A stretch of 64,000 nucleotides of DNA from Rhizoclosmatium globosum (lineage: Eukaryota > Chytridiomycota > Chytridiomycetes > Chytridiales > Chytriomycetaceae). The notes below the pieces were generated by a model, which worked only from the letters and a program-made list of their open reading frames with translations, did not search any database and was not told the origin of the DNA. The translations under genes and the position numbers were made by a program. Below are positions 10,318 to 22,122 of this stretch, piece by piece; position 1 is the first letter of the stretch; every line of letters starts with the position of its first letter. The stretch spans positions 1-64,000 of the forward strand of contig MCGO01000022.1 of NCBI GenBank assembly GCA_002104985.1. Reading direction: 5' to 3'.

Positions 10318-10769
10318 TGCTGACTAAACAACAGCTCCTCGCACGCATCGACAAGACCGGGCGGGCGGCCACTGTGGGATGTAATGCCAGTGTTTGCGGA
10401 TGCAGCATCGTTTTCGTCGCTCGTTGAACACATTTCGTCGTGAGTCGTTCGCGATGGATTCAGTCGATGTGGTAAGACAAGGACTGCGAGACCCTCGAAG
10501 TGAGGGCCGATCTTGTTTCGAAGGGACTGCGTGTTCTGATTGTGGATGAGTGGATTGGAACGGGTGCCCAGATGAATGCTACAGCGAAGATGATTGAGGA
10601 CTTGGGTGGCGTTGTTGTCGGTCTCGCCTGCTTGTACTGCTTCCCAGATGCTGAATTGAATATGGAACTGAAGGAAAGGTACAAGCTGTGGAGCGCAAAC
10701 TGTCTCGAATGCAAGTACTTTGAGTGCAGGTGTGATTTGCCAGCCAATGATCCGCAAGCATCTAAATAA
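10318..10769 (+). pseudogene. type I phosphoribosyltransferase, internally deleted
   Basis: The 3' half is open from 10500. It contains the PRPP-binding signature of type I phosphoribosyltransferases as VLIVDEWIGTGAQMNAT, followed by a helix and GGVVVGLACLY, as in adenine-PRTase-like proteins. The 5' half is visible in other frames: MLTKQQLLARIDKTGR, then PLWDVMPVFADAASFSSLVE, then SFAMDSVDVV near 10460. The central segment that normally carries the GLxxRGF-type core, roughly 40 residues, is missing between about 10470 and 10490. I infer an internal deletion plus at least two frame changes, hence a dead gene or an assembly collapse. Exact substrate specificity cannot be told. Confidence 0.55.
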
Positions 10770-10862
10770 ACAAAGAGAAAGAGACTATTCTTATATTCTG
10801 TATTCTCTTATTCAGATTCTAAACCATTCAAAAGGATATAAAAGAAGGCCAAAGAAAGTCTC

Positions 10863-12283
10863 TTAAAGAATAAGGAAGAGCACAGTTCCAACGGCCAAAA
10901 TCATGTCAACCTGAGCAGAGACTGCAGAACTCTTGTAGATATTGTTTGCAGCAGGTGCACCATATGCGGTTGGGCCAGTGTATTTACTTGGTGTGACTGG
11001 TGCAATACCGTAGGTTGATTAAAAGTGGTAGCGGTCGTCGTGGCAGTACCAGTAGATCCATCAGTAATGCTTGAAACCTTTGATGTCAAGGTTATGGTTG
11101 AAGTAGTGCTTGAAGTGGTAGCAGACACTGATGTAGTTGTAAAACTAGTTGTCGATGTAGAAGACGTAGAGGAAGTAGACGACGTCGATGAAGTAGAAGA
11201 CGTAGAAGTACTGGTTGAACTTGTTGTACTGGTTGTTGTCGAGAAGGACTTGTCAACGTAATAAAATGTGGCATCCCCTGCATCACGACGACCAGACTGA
11301 CCGACAGAAATATTGAAAACTGCGTTTGCAATATCCAAATAATTGAATTTGAGAACGACGTTCCCAAAGTACGCTTGAACCGACCCTTTGTATCATATGT
11401 TGATCCACACACAGCACTATTATTGGAGAAATTGAGAGGACCATTTTCCGACGACAATTCTGTGATACAACCATCAAACACGTTGGCTCCAGGCAACAAC
11501 CTTTGTGCACCAAGGTCATACTTAACAAGAGTATAGTGACGCAGAGTCACATCCCGCTGCGGCGCATTATATTCATACGTGCACGAATTCTCCGCCGTAG
11601 GCGATGCAGAATTCGCCGTAACCGAAACCGCAAACTTGACATTGGAAACCATCCGCAACCCAACAGCGTTTTCACTCACACCATACATTTTTGCAAACGC
11701 AGGAGGAAACGCGTTTCCGTAATACAGTTTCAAAGTTTGCAACGCGTCTACTTGTATAACGATATGCTCTCGCGCGTGAGTTCCGACGTGTCAAGAAGGT
11801 GTGGCGATTGAGAACCACACACTGGCTGGTTGTACGCCAAAAAATAGTTTCCAGGTACGAACAACGCTGTTGTATACCACTGAACATCGCAAAAAAGACT
11901 TCCTTCTCCCGTTCCAAATTAAAGTCAGCCACAACTGCGTTTGTTGTGGCTGGGGTTGATGGACTTCCACCCAAGAATGAAACAACTTGAAGGCTAACGT
12001 AGGTTGTTGAAATGGGGCCATATACTGCCGTCATGCGTGATAATAGGTCAGAACCTCCACAAGCTGCACTGCTATCTGGAAATGTCATCAACTTCGCTAC
12101 TGTACCGTTTAGCGAGTTTTCTGATGTCACAGAAGAAAAGGTGGGTGGCAAAGAAAAAGCGAGACAGCTCAATTGCGCTGGAGTTGGAACGAGGCTGAAG
12201 TAGCCTGTGTAGTTTTGGCAATCACTACTGGGGGAGATAAACCGCGTGAAGGTGCCGCCAATGAAGCTTGGAGATGGAGCCAT
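10863..12283 (-). CDS. family A surface-like protein A6 (frame broken)
   Basis: It is on the minus strand, convergent with the phosphoribosyltransferase. It starts MAPSPSFIGGTFTRF. The head motifs are SAACGGSDLLSRMTAVY, QPVCGSQSP, ENSCTYEY, DGCITEL, SAVCGSTYDTKGRFKR, YLDIANAVFNISV and GRRDAGDATFYYVD. The stalk is an extreme TSSTSSTSST run. The end reads GPTAYGAPAANNIYK, then a hydrophobic LAVGTVLFLIL before TAA (10863-10865). Frame breaks lie near 11905, 11800, 11345 and 11005. The first dibasic site found in A2-A5 is absent here (EREKE). Its closest relative in the window is not obvious. Confidence 0.78.
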
Positions 12284-12591
12284 GTTGTTGTCGGGTTACT
12301 TTCTTGTGGAGAGAATGAAGGACTGTGAGTCCTTTTTATTGAGATTCGGTCGGGGTTCGGTTTAGTCGGGTATCGGTTTAGTCGGGCATCGGTTTAGTCG
12401 GGCATCGGTTCAGTCGGGAATCATTTACCGAATCGTGTCTATGTCACTATATAACATTAAAGGTGGAAACTTCTTTCTTATTTCCGATTCATCTGCATAA
12501 ATCTTTGAAGGATACATCAACAGAGTAACGAAAAATCAAATGAGGGTTTTGAGGCCTCCTTACTTCGTTCACAAGAGAGTTAATATTTCTG
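12284..12591. other. A6 upstream region and GNAT 3' flank
   Basis: The only structure I see besides the 16-bp repeat is AT-rich sequence after 12420. No gene is supported. Confidence 0.5.
12354..12417. repeat. 16-bp tandem repeat, four units
   Basis: Four head-to-tail units of about GCATCGGTTTAGTCGG occupy 12354-12369, 12370-12385, 12386-12401 and 12402-12417 with 1-3 differences between units. They lie 71-134 bp upstream of the A6 start on its 5' side, so they could be protein-binding sites or a simple minisatellite. Confidence 0.85.
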
Positions 12592-13116
12592 TTAAATTGA
12601 CTTCCCAAAACAAGCACTGAATTCTGGCCCCTTCTCCGCATACTCACCAAACAGTGGAATGTTCTCAAATCCACACTTCTCATACAACCGAATAGCATCA
12701 CCCAAGTACGGACCTGTCTCCAAAACAAGTCGATCAACACCACACTCTTCCTTCGCAATAACCTCCAAAGCCGCAACAATCAGCCTTCCAATTCTCTCGC
12801 CCCGGAACTCCTTCTTAACAAACATGCGCTTGAGTTCAGCGACAGTGGTGGTGTGTTCAGTGAGGCCGCTTGATTCGTCAAGGACAATCTTGCGGATTGC
12901 CCCGCATCCAACTGGCTCGTTTGTGTCTGTTTTGTAGGCGATGACAAAGGCGCCGAGGCCTGGTGCTACGTCCTGGGTCGAGATTGTCCAAGAGTGGGCG
13001 GCGGGATTCGGGTTTGCATCATACAGGGCTTGATTGAGTTGGCCAATAAGTGCTTGGGCTTCTGCGGAGGCAAGCGATGTCTTTCGAACTGCGTATTTGG
13101 GTGGTGATGGAGACAT
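12592..13116 (-). CDS. GNAT-family N-acetyltransferase
   Basis: This is a 174-aa single-exon protein if started at MSPSPPKYAVRK (ATG at 13114-13116); the frame is open 23 codons further upstream, but that part is not convincing. It shows the GNAT core in order: a strand ending GLGAFVIAYK, VGCGAIRKI, ELKRMFV, the acetyl-CoA-binding turn RGERIGRL followed by IVAALEVIAKEE, then LETGPYLGDAIRLYEKCGFE near the C-terminus. GNAT proteins transfer acetyl from acetyl-CoA to an amine; the substrate cannot be told. The length is typical for a stand-alone GNAT. The frame is intact, unlike that of many neighbours. Confidence 0.88.
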   Translation of the reverse strand: MSPSPPKYAVRKTSLASAEAQALIGQLNQALYDANPNPAAHSWTISTQDVAPGLGAFVIAYKTDTNEPVGCGAIRKIVLDESSGLTEHTTTVAELKRMFVKKEFRGERIGRLIVAALEVIAKEECGVDRLVLETGPYLGDAIRLYEKCGFENIPLFGEYAEKGPEFSACFGKSI

Positions 13117-13425
13117 TGATGGATTTGAGTGTGGATTGATTGGATGACGGGTTTGTTCAAGTGTGCATTTATTGAATGATATCATTCGAGATGAGATGTT
13201 TGGAATTACAGCGAATGCAGTCGATAAGATAATTGTATTCTAAATTGGTATGTACCATTCATCAAATAATATGTGGATGATAACGCTGTGAATATCGAGA
13301 ATATATCCGTTAACTGTACCTTCCGACTGTATAAAGATAAACGATCAAACATCAAAGGAAGTGTTTGATTCTCTTACTTCAGGTTATTTGTTTTATTTGT
13401 TTTTTATTTGATCGTAACAGTTTGA
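13117..13425. other. intergenic, divergent promoter region
   Basis: AT-rich sequence separates the GNAT gene (minus) from the genes on plus. I see no gene or clear repeat. Confidence 0.5.
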
Positions 13426-13814
13426 ATGATGTCCGCAAATGAGTGGAGCAACACTAGTTGGCGACGAGAAGAAGAAGCAGCACGGGCACGCCAGGCGCCT
13501 GCGGGTCTAACTGGGTCGATTCATAGTAAGTACTCTTTACACGGCACTAGGCTGCTAGGAGCATACTAGGTTAACACTTCATCCATCATCAACCAGCATC
13601 ACTCGCGCTTCCAACGCTCTCTCTCGCAGGACCCTCGACAGTACTAACCAGTGTTGAAGCGGGCACCGAAGTAGACGCCTCTGTGTGGGCGCCGTGCAAG
13701 GTCTTCTCAAACAAACACACCAAGTCCAAATGTGCGCATTGTTATTGTCTCAACCAACAACCAACAACCAACAACCAACCCAGTCCATTATTAATACATT
13801 CCTCTCATTATTAA
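13426..13814 (+). CDS. possible small two-exon protein, cysteine-rich C-terminus
   Basis: Exon 1 (ATG 13426, or the next codon) reads MMSANEWSNTSWRREEEAA and ends at a GTAAGT donor near 13529. Two acceptors 33 bp apart (after AACCAG near 13595, or after TCTCGCAG near 13629) keep the same frame into exon 2. Exon 2 carries VDASVWAPCKVFSNKHTKSK followed by CAHCYC, and stops at 13812-13814, 48 bp before the SCC2 start. I do not recognise it. It could be a real small gene or part of the SCC2 leader; the canonical donor and frame-preserving acceptors are the only support. Confidence 0.35.
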
Positions 13815-13861
13815 TCAGACCCTCGGCCGCACTCGCCTCGTCGTCGCTTTCGCTTCTCAAA

Positions 13862-16800
13862 ATGGATTCGCAAAACACTCAGTCGCTGCCCCGGAATTCA
13901 CTCGCTCAAAAGTCGCTTGATTTCTGCATCAAGAATTTTATGGAACCGCAAAGTGAGGCTCTTCTCGTTTGGATCAAACTGGGACCAGCCTCTAACCAAT
14001 TGTTCACAGAACCCAAAGTACCAAACTTTACATCAGCCGTTGAATGGCTCGAAAACTTGGATTCATCAATGTTGACTCCCCTTCAGAAACAAATGGATCT
14101 GCAGATGCTTTCTTTGTTTCCTGCTCCAGTTCGTGAGTTGGTTTGGTGGGAAGAATTCAATCCTCCATCTCAACTTCTTACAGCCCCACAACACCCCGAA
14201 AGTCCTCCGAAACGATCTCGCTCTTCAATCTCCACAGACGCAAAAACTCCTGCCTCGGCATTGGACTCGCAGGCATCCGCGCCTGTTACCCCAGTCTCCC
14301 GAAAGCATTCACAACCGTCTCAACGTGTCAACTCATCCAGTGCGATTCCCTCTTCTTCTACAAGACATCCGACTCCTCGACGTGCTACTTCCCTGAATTC
14401 TATTGTATCTACTCCAGCCGTTGAAGACGACTTGCGCGACGTCGAAGTGGAACTACGCGATGGAACCTGGAAGAGTAAGTTTTACCAATGTGTTTAAAGT
14501 TCTCAGAATGGTTTTAACGCTTTCGTAAAACAATCAGATGTACTGGCCAAATGTGTTGATGCAACCACCTCTCTTCTTAAAGCCGATGACTTGATTCAAT
14601 CGGGCGAAATTGATTCCTCTCCCCTGATTGACCCTGATACAAAGTTACCTGTACTTGCGGCTCTGGATGCAATTCACCGTCCGTTCAGACGTTTGGTTGA
14701 CATGAAAAAGATTTCCGAATTTGTCGACGCCATTGAAGAAGAAGAAGGAGACGGCTGGATAAAACGCGTTGTGCGTGTATGTGAAAAAGTGTTGACGGGT
14801 TGTGAATGCATCCACCTCTTCGTCACGAAAAAAGAGTCAGGTGGCGAAGATGAAGATCAGGCTAATCAAGATGAAGATGAAAAAGATGACGACGACGTGG
14901 ACAAATTATTGCACTCTTCAACTCTAGGCCTAGAGTCGGCAAGCCTCCTCGTTTCCCTCCTCACCCATCTCGGTCCAACAACGAACCGCCGTCTCTACGG
15001 CGAAGAGACTATCACAACCTCCTCTCCCTCATAAAATCCCGCCTCGCAGAAATCCTAGCCTTCCTGTCAACCTCTTCAAACTCCCCCCTCCACACCCTCA
15101 CAACCTCGACTCGAACAAAAAAACAGATGGCGAAACTAACAACAAAACTCGCCCAAACTTAACCCTCCTCACCCTCCTCTTCTCCCACGCCCAATTCACC
15201 GACTCCCTCATAATCACAACCTACGTCTCCCTCATCCCCCTCTTCTTCACAGAACCTTCCACAACCGTAACATCCATCGGCCTCGAGAAACTCCAAACAA
15301 CATGCCTCCACCTCCTCTGCACACTCTTCTCCCGAAACCCAGGCCACCGCGTCCCCATGATGGAAGAAATCGCAGGGTACTGTGTAAACTGCAAGGAGGA
15401 ACATCCTCAACAGGCAGGAAATCCGCCTCCGTTGCGCGAACCTACAAACTCAGGAGCAGCATCAACGCGTCTGGGAAGAACATCCAAATGGTGTCCGCCC
15501 TCGTTGTGAGTCTGATCCAAAGCACGTTTTGCGGTGTGGATGTGTTGGACTGTGTCCATGAAGTTCGGGATGCGGTTAAGGCAGGGAGGAATGAGGATGG
15601 TGACGGTGGGTGGTTGGGAGACGGGATGGAGAGAGGATTGGGGTTGAGAGGTTGGTTGGGGTTGCGAAGCAGGGGTTGGATAGTAGTCAAGCGTGTGGGT
15701 TGTTCTTTTTCAAGTATTTGATTGGTCGTGCTTTTGTGGAGGGGAAGAGTGCAGTGAGTACGCCTGGGAAGAGAGGGGGTGGTGGGTTGGTTGGAGGTGG
15801 TGTTGAGACGGAGTTGAGGAGTGTGTTGGAGAATCTTGTGGAGGATCTTGTTGTGCTTTTGGGTGAGCCTGAGTGGCCTGGTGCTGATTTCTTGGTGTTG
15901 CTGTTTTGCAAGATGATGGTTAGTCGTCAAGATATCATGCTTTTGTTTTTGACTCTTAACTGGTTTTTTTAAACAGACTCAAGCTTTGGACGATACGAAA
16001 AAGAATCAAGATATTCCTATCAAGTCGCTGGGATTAGATTTCTTGGGACAATTGACGTCGCGTCTGTTTTCGTTGACAAACGTCAAGTGTCTTGGATCGA
16101 AAGTTGAAGGCTTAATGGATACAAAAGAGCTCGAAACTTTTGCAAATAGTTTGCAAGGACCTATTGCGTCCGAAAGTGGTGGTGCAAGTATGGGGAAATT
16201 ATCTGGACTTTGGGAAGTTCAGAGCTTCGTTGTCGAGTATTTGAAAGAGGAGCGAGAAAATGACGGCGGGTATGATGTGAGTGTATGATATCGTCACAAC
16301 ACTGGGTTTTGACAAATTTAACAGGGAGCGCGTACATTCCATGTGTTCAACTGGATTCACACACTGTCAAACACGTTTACCACGATATCAACTCAAAAGG
16401 AGCCGCTTGCATCCACGCTTCGAACTCTACTTCTCTATTATTGTGATGCATCAGACTCAAACATTCCTCAGACCGTCTCCCGCACACCCTTCTATCAAAG
16501 CAATCTCTACCCACCGATACGCTTGACCCAACAACAACTCTCAAACTCAGCGCATGGTGTCTGCTCCGCCGTTCCCATTTATATACCCTCCGCGAAAACC
16601 TCCTACACTACATTCTCGCCTCAGTCGACTCCGAAACAATCAGTCTCCGCGCTCGCTCACTAAAGCCCTCTCGGACGTTGTAAGTGTAGACGCATCCGTC
16701 CTCAGCCTCGGATCCGTCAAATCCGTCATCTCAAACCGTCTTCTCGACCCAAGTAAATCTGTCCGCGATGCAGCCGTTGAGCTTGTTGGCGGGTACCTCA

Positions 16801-19800
16801 TGCGAGAGTGGAATGAACGGCTTGTTGAAGAGTATTACCCGATTCTGGTCCCGCGGATGTTGGATGTGGTCCTGGAGTGCGGAAGCGGGTGTTGAAGCTT
16901 ATGAAGGAGGTTGTTGCGGGTGCGATGGCGCAGGAAGTGAGTGAAGAGAGTGAGATGAGTAGATCTATGTCTGAGAAGTGTGTTGAAGTTGTGGTGAAGC
17001 TTATGGGGAGGGTTGGTGATGAGGAGACGGCGGTTCAGGACCTTGCTGTCAAGTGTCTTGCTGAGATTTGGTTTTCTCCGTTTAAAACTTTGAGTGGATC
17101 GCAGGGTGGCGGCAGTGGTGGCAGCGGTAAGCAGGCTGTGGATGATTCAGTGGAGTCCGTTGTTGCGTCGTTGAGCAAACGTAGTCTTGCTTATGTGGAT
17201 CAGTCCGTTCAAGGGAAGTTTGAAATCAAGAGCCGGACATCATTGTTTTGAAGGTCACTGAAGCTCTAGCAAGTGGGGTTGGCAATAGTGTTGGTGCTGT
17301 GGATGCAATTGGAGATGTAATTAAGAAGTTATTGGAGACGAACGTTGTTAAAAATCGGGATGTTGTTGTGGTTTCAAGGAGTCTTGTCGAATGTCTAACA
17401 GAAGGAATTCTTGTAGCAGAGAAAAATCATGAAAAGGTTTGTTTGCGGTTCACTTTGCATTGTCTTGAATATTTTCACTTAGGATGTTATCAAGACTTCG
17501 TTGATGCTTTTGAATCAAATATCGCGCGTTTTGCCTCAACTCTTACTCCCACATGTCAAAATGCTTCACATGTATCTCAAAGGAACTGGTCTGCCAAACA
17601 ACCAGGCCGATCGTGCTGCAATGCTGAACGAAGAACGCATCACTGCAGCCGTCGTATCCATTTTAGGAGTGGTCATCCCACATACCAAAGATCCTGATCT
17701 CAGTTTAATGGACGCGATCGAAGGAGACTTACTTGTTCTTCTCTCCAAGCGAACACTCCCTGTGGTCAATCTGATTGTTCCATGCCTTGCAACTATTGTC
17801 CATCAAGTCACCAAAAACTATGCGAAGCTAACAAAAGTCCTAAAAACTTGTCTCGATAACTTTCAAAAGTCACGGCAAATGATCAATTCGTCTCCAGACA
17901 AGGCAACGCCCTGAATCCTGCAAATGCGCGTGCTGTTGCCAGGGGGCTTATTATTGTTTCTCTGCTTGTACGAAATTTTGATTTGATCGAAATCGTGCTC
18001 TTTTGAAGGTGAGTCTTTCTAAATGTCGCTTCTTCTTACAATTGTATAGATCAAGCAGCAGCGGATATTGCGACATGGACAAACATCATGAATACAGTGT
18101 GCGGTTATGTTGGTTGTTCGCGGGCCCAACCTCCTCCCCAGAGCTGAAGTCTATCGCCCTGCAGGCTCTTGGTAAGTGTTAAACGTTTTACCCCAAAAAT
18201 GTTGACATGTTTCAATAGGAAACTTATTTATTGCTAATCCTCGACTGATGATCAAACAAGACTCCAAGTGCTTATGAATGAGATTTTCCAAAAAGGACTG
18301 ATTTCGCATCGTATCGAATTGATCAAATATTTGTGGAGTTTCTCAAAACAGAGCAAATTAGAATGATGCAAGAAGAACTGGCAAAAGTAAGCACCTTATT
18401 TCGTGCAACTTCTTACATATGTATTAGAAGCTGCAAATGTCAACACAAAAACTGTTGACATAAAAGTGCTTATTGGAAACGCAGACGAAATGGCCGACGC
18501 TGGAGTCAGTAGCGCTGTTATGCAAATGTACTTAAATTACATATTGGAGGGTTTGATGAGTGTGGACGTTACTCTGAGCACCACCGCCTTTGACGCTGTT
18601 TGTATCATCATCGAACAAGGACTAGCTCATCCGTTATTGGTATATTTCAGCCATATCAGGTCTCATCTCGTCTAACCTTTTCATAGTGTGTTCCATTCGT
18701 GATTGCTATGCAAACGAGTGTTATACCCAGCGTTCGAGATCGTGCTATCATTATATACGATAACCTTGCGGAAAAGCATCAACGTTCATTCACAGTCGTA
18801 CGGGCGAGTGTGTTCGTAAGGCTTTTGATTATCGGATGATTCTGGCACAATCGAATATTGAAGCGGTGGTGTTCTTGCAGGCTCTCCAGTTTGGGCAGAA
18901 GGTGCTTGTACATCTAATTTTTGATGAATCTGAGAAAATTGTTTAGGTTATACAATCGAATCTCATGAGTCTGAAGAAGATGGCGTGAATGGGCCTCTCG
19001 CGTGTTATCAAATATGTACAACAAGATTCAAGTCAAAAGACCCCGAAGAAACGAATTTCTAATGACTCTTGTTCGAAGCTTTGATGTTGATGTGAATCTA
19101 TCAAAGGTTTGGTTTTATTTGTCGTCTTGTTTACTTATATTACGCAGGACAAGCATCTGATTCCCTTTGGAAGATTTGTGGCGGAAAACTTGGCACTCTC
19201 AACTACAAAAGCGCTGACGAAGTCTTGAACATTATTTACCACATCTGCCAAGTTCTCTCGGTTTCTGGCGAGACGGTCTTGAAAGCAATCGAGGATTTGA
19301 AAAAGACTGATAGTCAAGACGAGAGTAAGTATTTCTCCAATTCGGAACTCGCTGATTCTTTCCGCAGAAGTGTTAGCGGCTACTGCAAAGTCGAGTATTT
19401 TAATGGGCATGCTGGTTAAACTCAAAACGTTCTTTCAAAAACTCTACGACTTGTCAGAGAGGTTTGCCCGTCGATTGTCGAAAATGAAATACTAAGTCGA
19501 TTCCATAGCAAATGTCGCCGTTTTGCACCTTCTGAGTCTTCTCGAAATACGGAAAAGTCTCGTCCCGCAACTCGCCAACAAAGTGCAAGCAGTGTGATTG
19601 ATTGGTCATCTTGGCCGTTCGCAGACTCGCGATTGATGCTTACGAAGACGATATGAATGAACAGTTGGACTTGGTATGGGGTTAGTTATGAAGTATTCTT
19701 ACCACTGACATTGTGAACTAGTTTGTAGAACTGATGAACACAGACTATTACATTGGCGGATCTGGTGAAGATGAAGAAGATATGGACTTGAAGATCCACC

Positions 19801-20094
19801 GCGACTGTTGATGACGGCGACGATGAAGCGGGCCAACGATGGTGATATACCCTCTGCACTCAATTCTCCTGCAAAACCAGTCTCGAAGGGACGCAAGAGC
19901 TCTCTGTTTCGACTGGTTCTTCGGCCCCGTCCAAGAAACCGCGTCGATCTAGCTTAAAGGGTTCTGGAAGTAGTCGTGCACCTTCCAGAGTTGCATTTGA
20001 CGCTGACAGTGTTCTCGATTCTCCCTCGGCATCCGAGCGACCAAAACGAAGTATGAGTCGCGCCTCTGTTGTGGATTTATCTTCCGACGAATGA
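13862..20094 (+). CDS. SCC2: SCC2/Mis4/NIPBL cohesin loader (many exons, frame breaks)
   Basis: This large HEAT-repeat protein loads cohesin onto chromosomes. Diagnostic parts are LRSSINASGKNIQMVSALVV near 15450-15500, the conserved block with LLDPSKSVRDAAVELVGGYL and EEYYPILVPRMLD at about 16740-16866, VRKRVLKLMKEVV directly after, and VGDEETAVQDLAVKCLAEIWF at about 17010-17075. HEAT-like helices continue to about 19400, and the C-terminus is acidic and Ser-rich (ending VVDLSSDE). I start at MDSQNTQSLPRNS (13862). Clear introns include 14475-14538 and several of about 50-70 nt downstream. The frame is lost repeatedly, for example at 16868, where one G is missing inside the conserved block, and around 15010, 15170, 16640 and 17910. 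The gene is normally essential and single-copy, so these breaks are probably sequence errors. An AATAAA follows at about 20140. Confidence 0.85.
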
Positions 20095-20178
20095 CCAAAG
20101 TTGTCATACCGTTTCATGTTTTTTAGCTTTACCTGAGGAATAAAGTCCTCAATCAAATTTGACATTCAGCTTCAATAT

Positions 20179-20579
20179 TTATTGGATTGAATTCTGTTGA
20201 CGACACTGACGGCACTTAAATTCAAGGGTAAACTTGGGCGAAAGGATTGCTGTGACCCGTTTCGTATTTGTTATTTGTTTATCGCAGTTGCAGCTCCCAT
20301 GATAAATTTGTTTAGACTTATTCGGTGCAATATCTAATCTGGAGCTCAGATTGATTCCGCTTGATATCTTCTCAAAGACAAATATGCTGTCCTCGGTGTC
20401 CAAAGTCCTTTTGAGGATTCAGGTTTGGAAATAGCTGCACCATAGTCTCGGCAGAAACATGTTCGGGAACAGTAGAGGCCATCATACTAAACAAATGTTA
20501 GTTCATAATCGTGTGTATCCGATCGACATACCGAAATCTGCTTATGACAAACGATGCACCAGTTCAAAATATACTCCAT
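20179..20579 (-). CDS. Ecl1-like small zinc-knuckle protein 1
   Basis: Exon 1 (20579-20532) encodes 16 residues, MEYILNWCIVCHKQIS. A 45-nt intron (20531-20487) starts GTATGT, has ACTAAC and ends TTTAG. Exon 2 continues YDGLYCSRTCFCRDYGAAIS. The CxxC...YCSxxC pattern next to a WC is the hallmark of fungal Ecl1-type proteins (small zinc-binding regulators studied in chronological lifespan and starvation). In the direct frame a stop comes at 20346. If one A is missing from the AAAA at about 20411, the protein continues with DTEDSIFVFEKISSGINL and two more cysteine pairs (CNCD, CRQC) to 20179. It mirrors a second gene at 44124-44623. The intron interrupts the finger between its two Cys pairs. Confidence 0.65.
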
Positions 20580-21072
20580 CGATTGTTTTCAGTAAGCTTT
20601 TCAACCCAATTATGATGGCGGGAACGGCGCTTTTGACCCTTTTTCAATTTCCCAAACGAGGTGAACCTTTTGAACAAGATATACTTTGAAAGCTCATTAC
20701 CATAATATCCTAAAAATGCCTGCTCCGCTGGATGAATATTGGGACATGCCTTCTCTGTTCCTGAGTCTCCACGTCCTTCCCCAACGAGACTCACGGCGAC
20801 TTTCTCGAGTCAACCACACATACCCACAGCCTGTATTTTGGAAGCTCTTTCATCTTTATTTGATGCAAGCCGCAACAACGCCGCTGTCGGGTCGTCTACT
20901 TTTAGTCTTCAAGTTACAATCCACTCTGTTCAAGTCGAAAATCGTAGAAATTTGAACCTGTGGGGCGATGAAGAATAATAAAGTATTATACGTGGCTTGA
21001 TTAGTTTCGCATATATTTTAAGTTTGTGGAATACAGGATAGGCGTTGATTCCAAGAGATTTACGAATCACAA
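20580..21072. other. intergenic Ecl1-like gene to family B
   Basis: A plus-strand open stretch (about 20739-20978) ends just before an AATAAA and reads IPTACILEALSSLFDASRNN then VQVENRRNLNLWGDEE. It could be the last exon of a small unrecognised gene starting MPAPLDEYWD at 20716 with one frame change. I cannot confirm it. Confidence 0.3.
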
Positions 21073-21993
21073 ATGAGCGATGAGAGTCCTGATGCGATAT
21101 GGCCTGACATCTACGTCACTCTACAATAGCGGTTCTGTCAGGGATAAGCTTATTGGGCGTCATTTATTTCGCTGTCGTTGTTGAAACCCTCAACATGGGT
21201 TTACCACTGCAGTTCAAAACTGTCCTGACACCTTTCAGTGCGTATCTCATAAGCATGTTTTTATCCATAACTGGTGTACTTGGGTGCGAGGCATCTTTTT
21301 GTACAACTTGACAACAAATGGACGAGAATCATTCAAGGGTACCCTCGTTTTATCACTCAAGTCAGTTTTTGATGCGATCGCAATGTACTCGTATCTGAAA
21401 TATAGCTGGCTACGAGCTGAGTCTATTGTAGACAAAGTGTTCCCAAAGCTATTTGTCCGTGTAATCATTCTCATGAAAGTCTTCCCAATTCTTTTCATAT
21501 TGGAGATAGGAAGCATCACGGCAGCTATTCCATTTCACAAAACAAAACGGTTTTAAATATTCTTATGCTAGTTTGTCAGGGTGCGAGTGCTGTGATTGCG
21601 CTGATAATTATTGCGATTGACATAATTTGTCTTATCACATTCCAAAAATTTCTGCGTAAGACTACAGAAGACGAGAATGAGGCCATCGACAAACGATTCC
21701 GAATAATATGCCGCCATGGGATTGCTTCTATATGTATATGCTTGGTTTCGTTCATATTTTACATAGTTTACCTTTTCGTTGAACTAGAAAGGTGGCTTAT
21801 TCTTGTCTACACCGAATTATTTCTCATTTTTTTGATTCTTTTTCGTATGAAGTGGGCGCTTCACGAAGAAAAAAAACGGAAAGGAGTTGATAGGGTTAGC
21901 ACTCTGAAACAATTGAAAGAATCCGTTACGGCAGCATCAACGACGGAATTTCGGACTCAATCAAAAAGAAATTACATGGATCGTGATCATTAA
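21073..21993 (+). CDS. family B seven-helix membrane protein B1 (two frame breaks)
   Basis: About 300 residues. It starts MSDESPDAIWPDIYVT. A missing base near 21120 and another near 21553 hide the full frame; B2 and B3 supply the correct reading. About seven hydrophobic segments follow in order, with conserved landmarks GVIYFAVVVETLNMG after helix 1, NGRESF between helices 2 and 3, YSYLKYSWLRAESIVDKVFP after helix 3, CRHGIA before helix 6, and FRMKWALHEEKKRKG at the end of helix 7. A basic cytoplasmic-type tail follows. The topology is receptor-like, but I cannot place it in a known GPCR class. It is the first gene of a tandem set. Confidence 0.75.
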
Positions 21994-22122
21994 AAAAAGT
22001 GGCAATAAAACACATTTAGAGCATTAATACAGATAATATATTTCTATTCCAAGTACACTAGGTTTGAACAAAAGCAGTCGATAAGTTTGTGAGAATCCAT
22101 CATTTTAGGAGATTTACAAAAA

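Noticed and set aside
11025..11261. Open frame opposite the A6 stalk with runs such as VEDVEEVDDVDEVED
   Set aside because: It is the antisense reading of the Thr/Ser repeat of A6; low-complexity repeats leave antisense frames open.
15442..15930. Long minus-strand frame opposite SCC2, Pro/Asn/Thr-rich
   Set aside because: It lies antisense to conserved SCC2 coding sequence, has no domain, and its composition reflects the GT-rich sense strand.
20179..20978. A single larger gene across 20.2-21.0 kb on either strand
   Set aside because: The Ecl1-like gene explains the left part on minus; the right part only shows a weak plus-strand frame with no motif.
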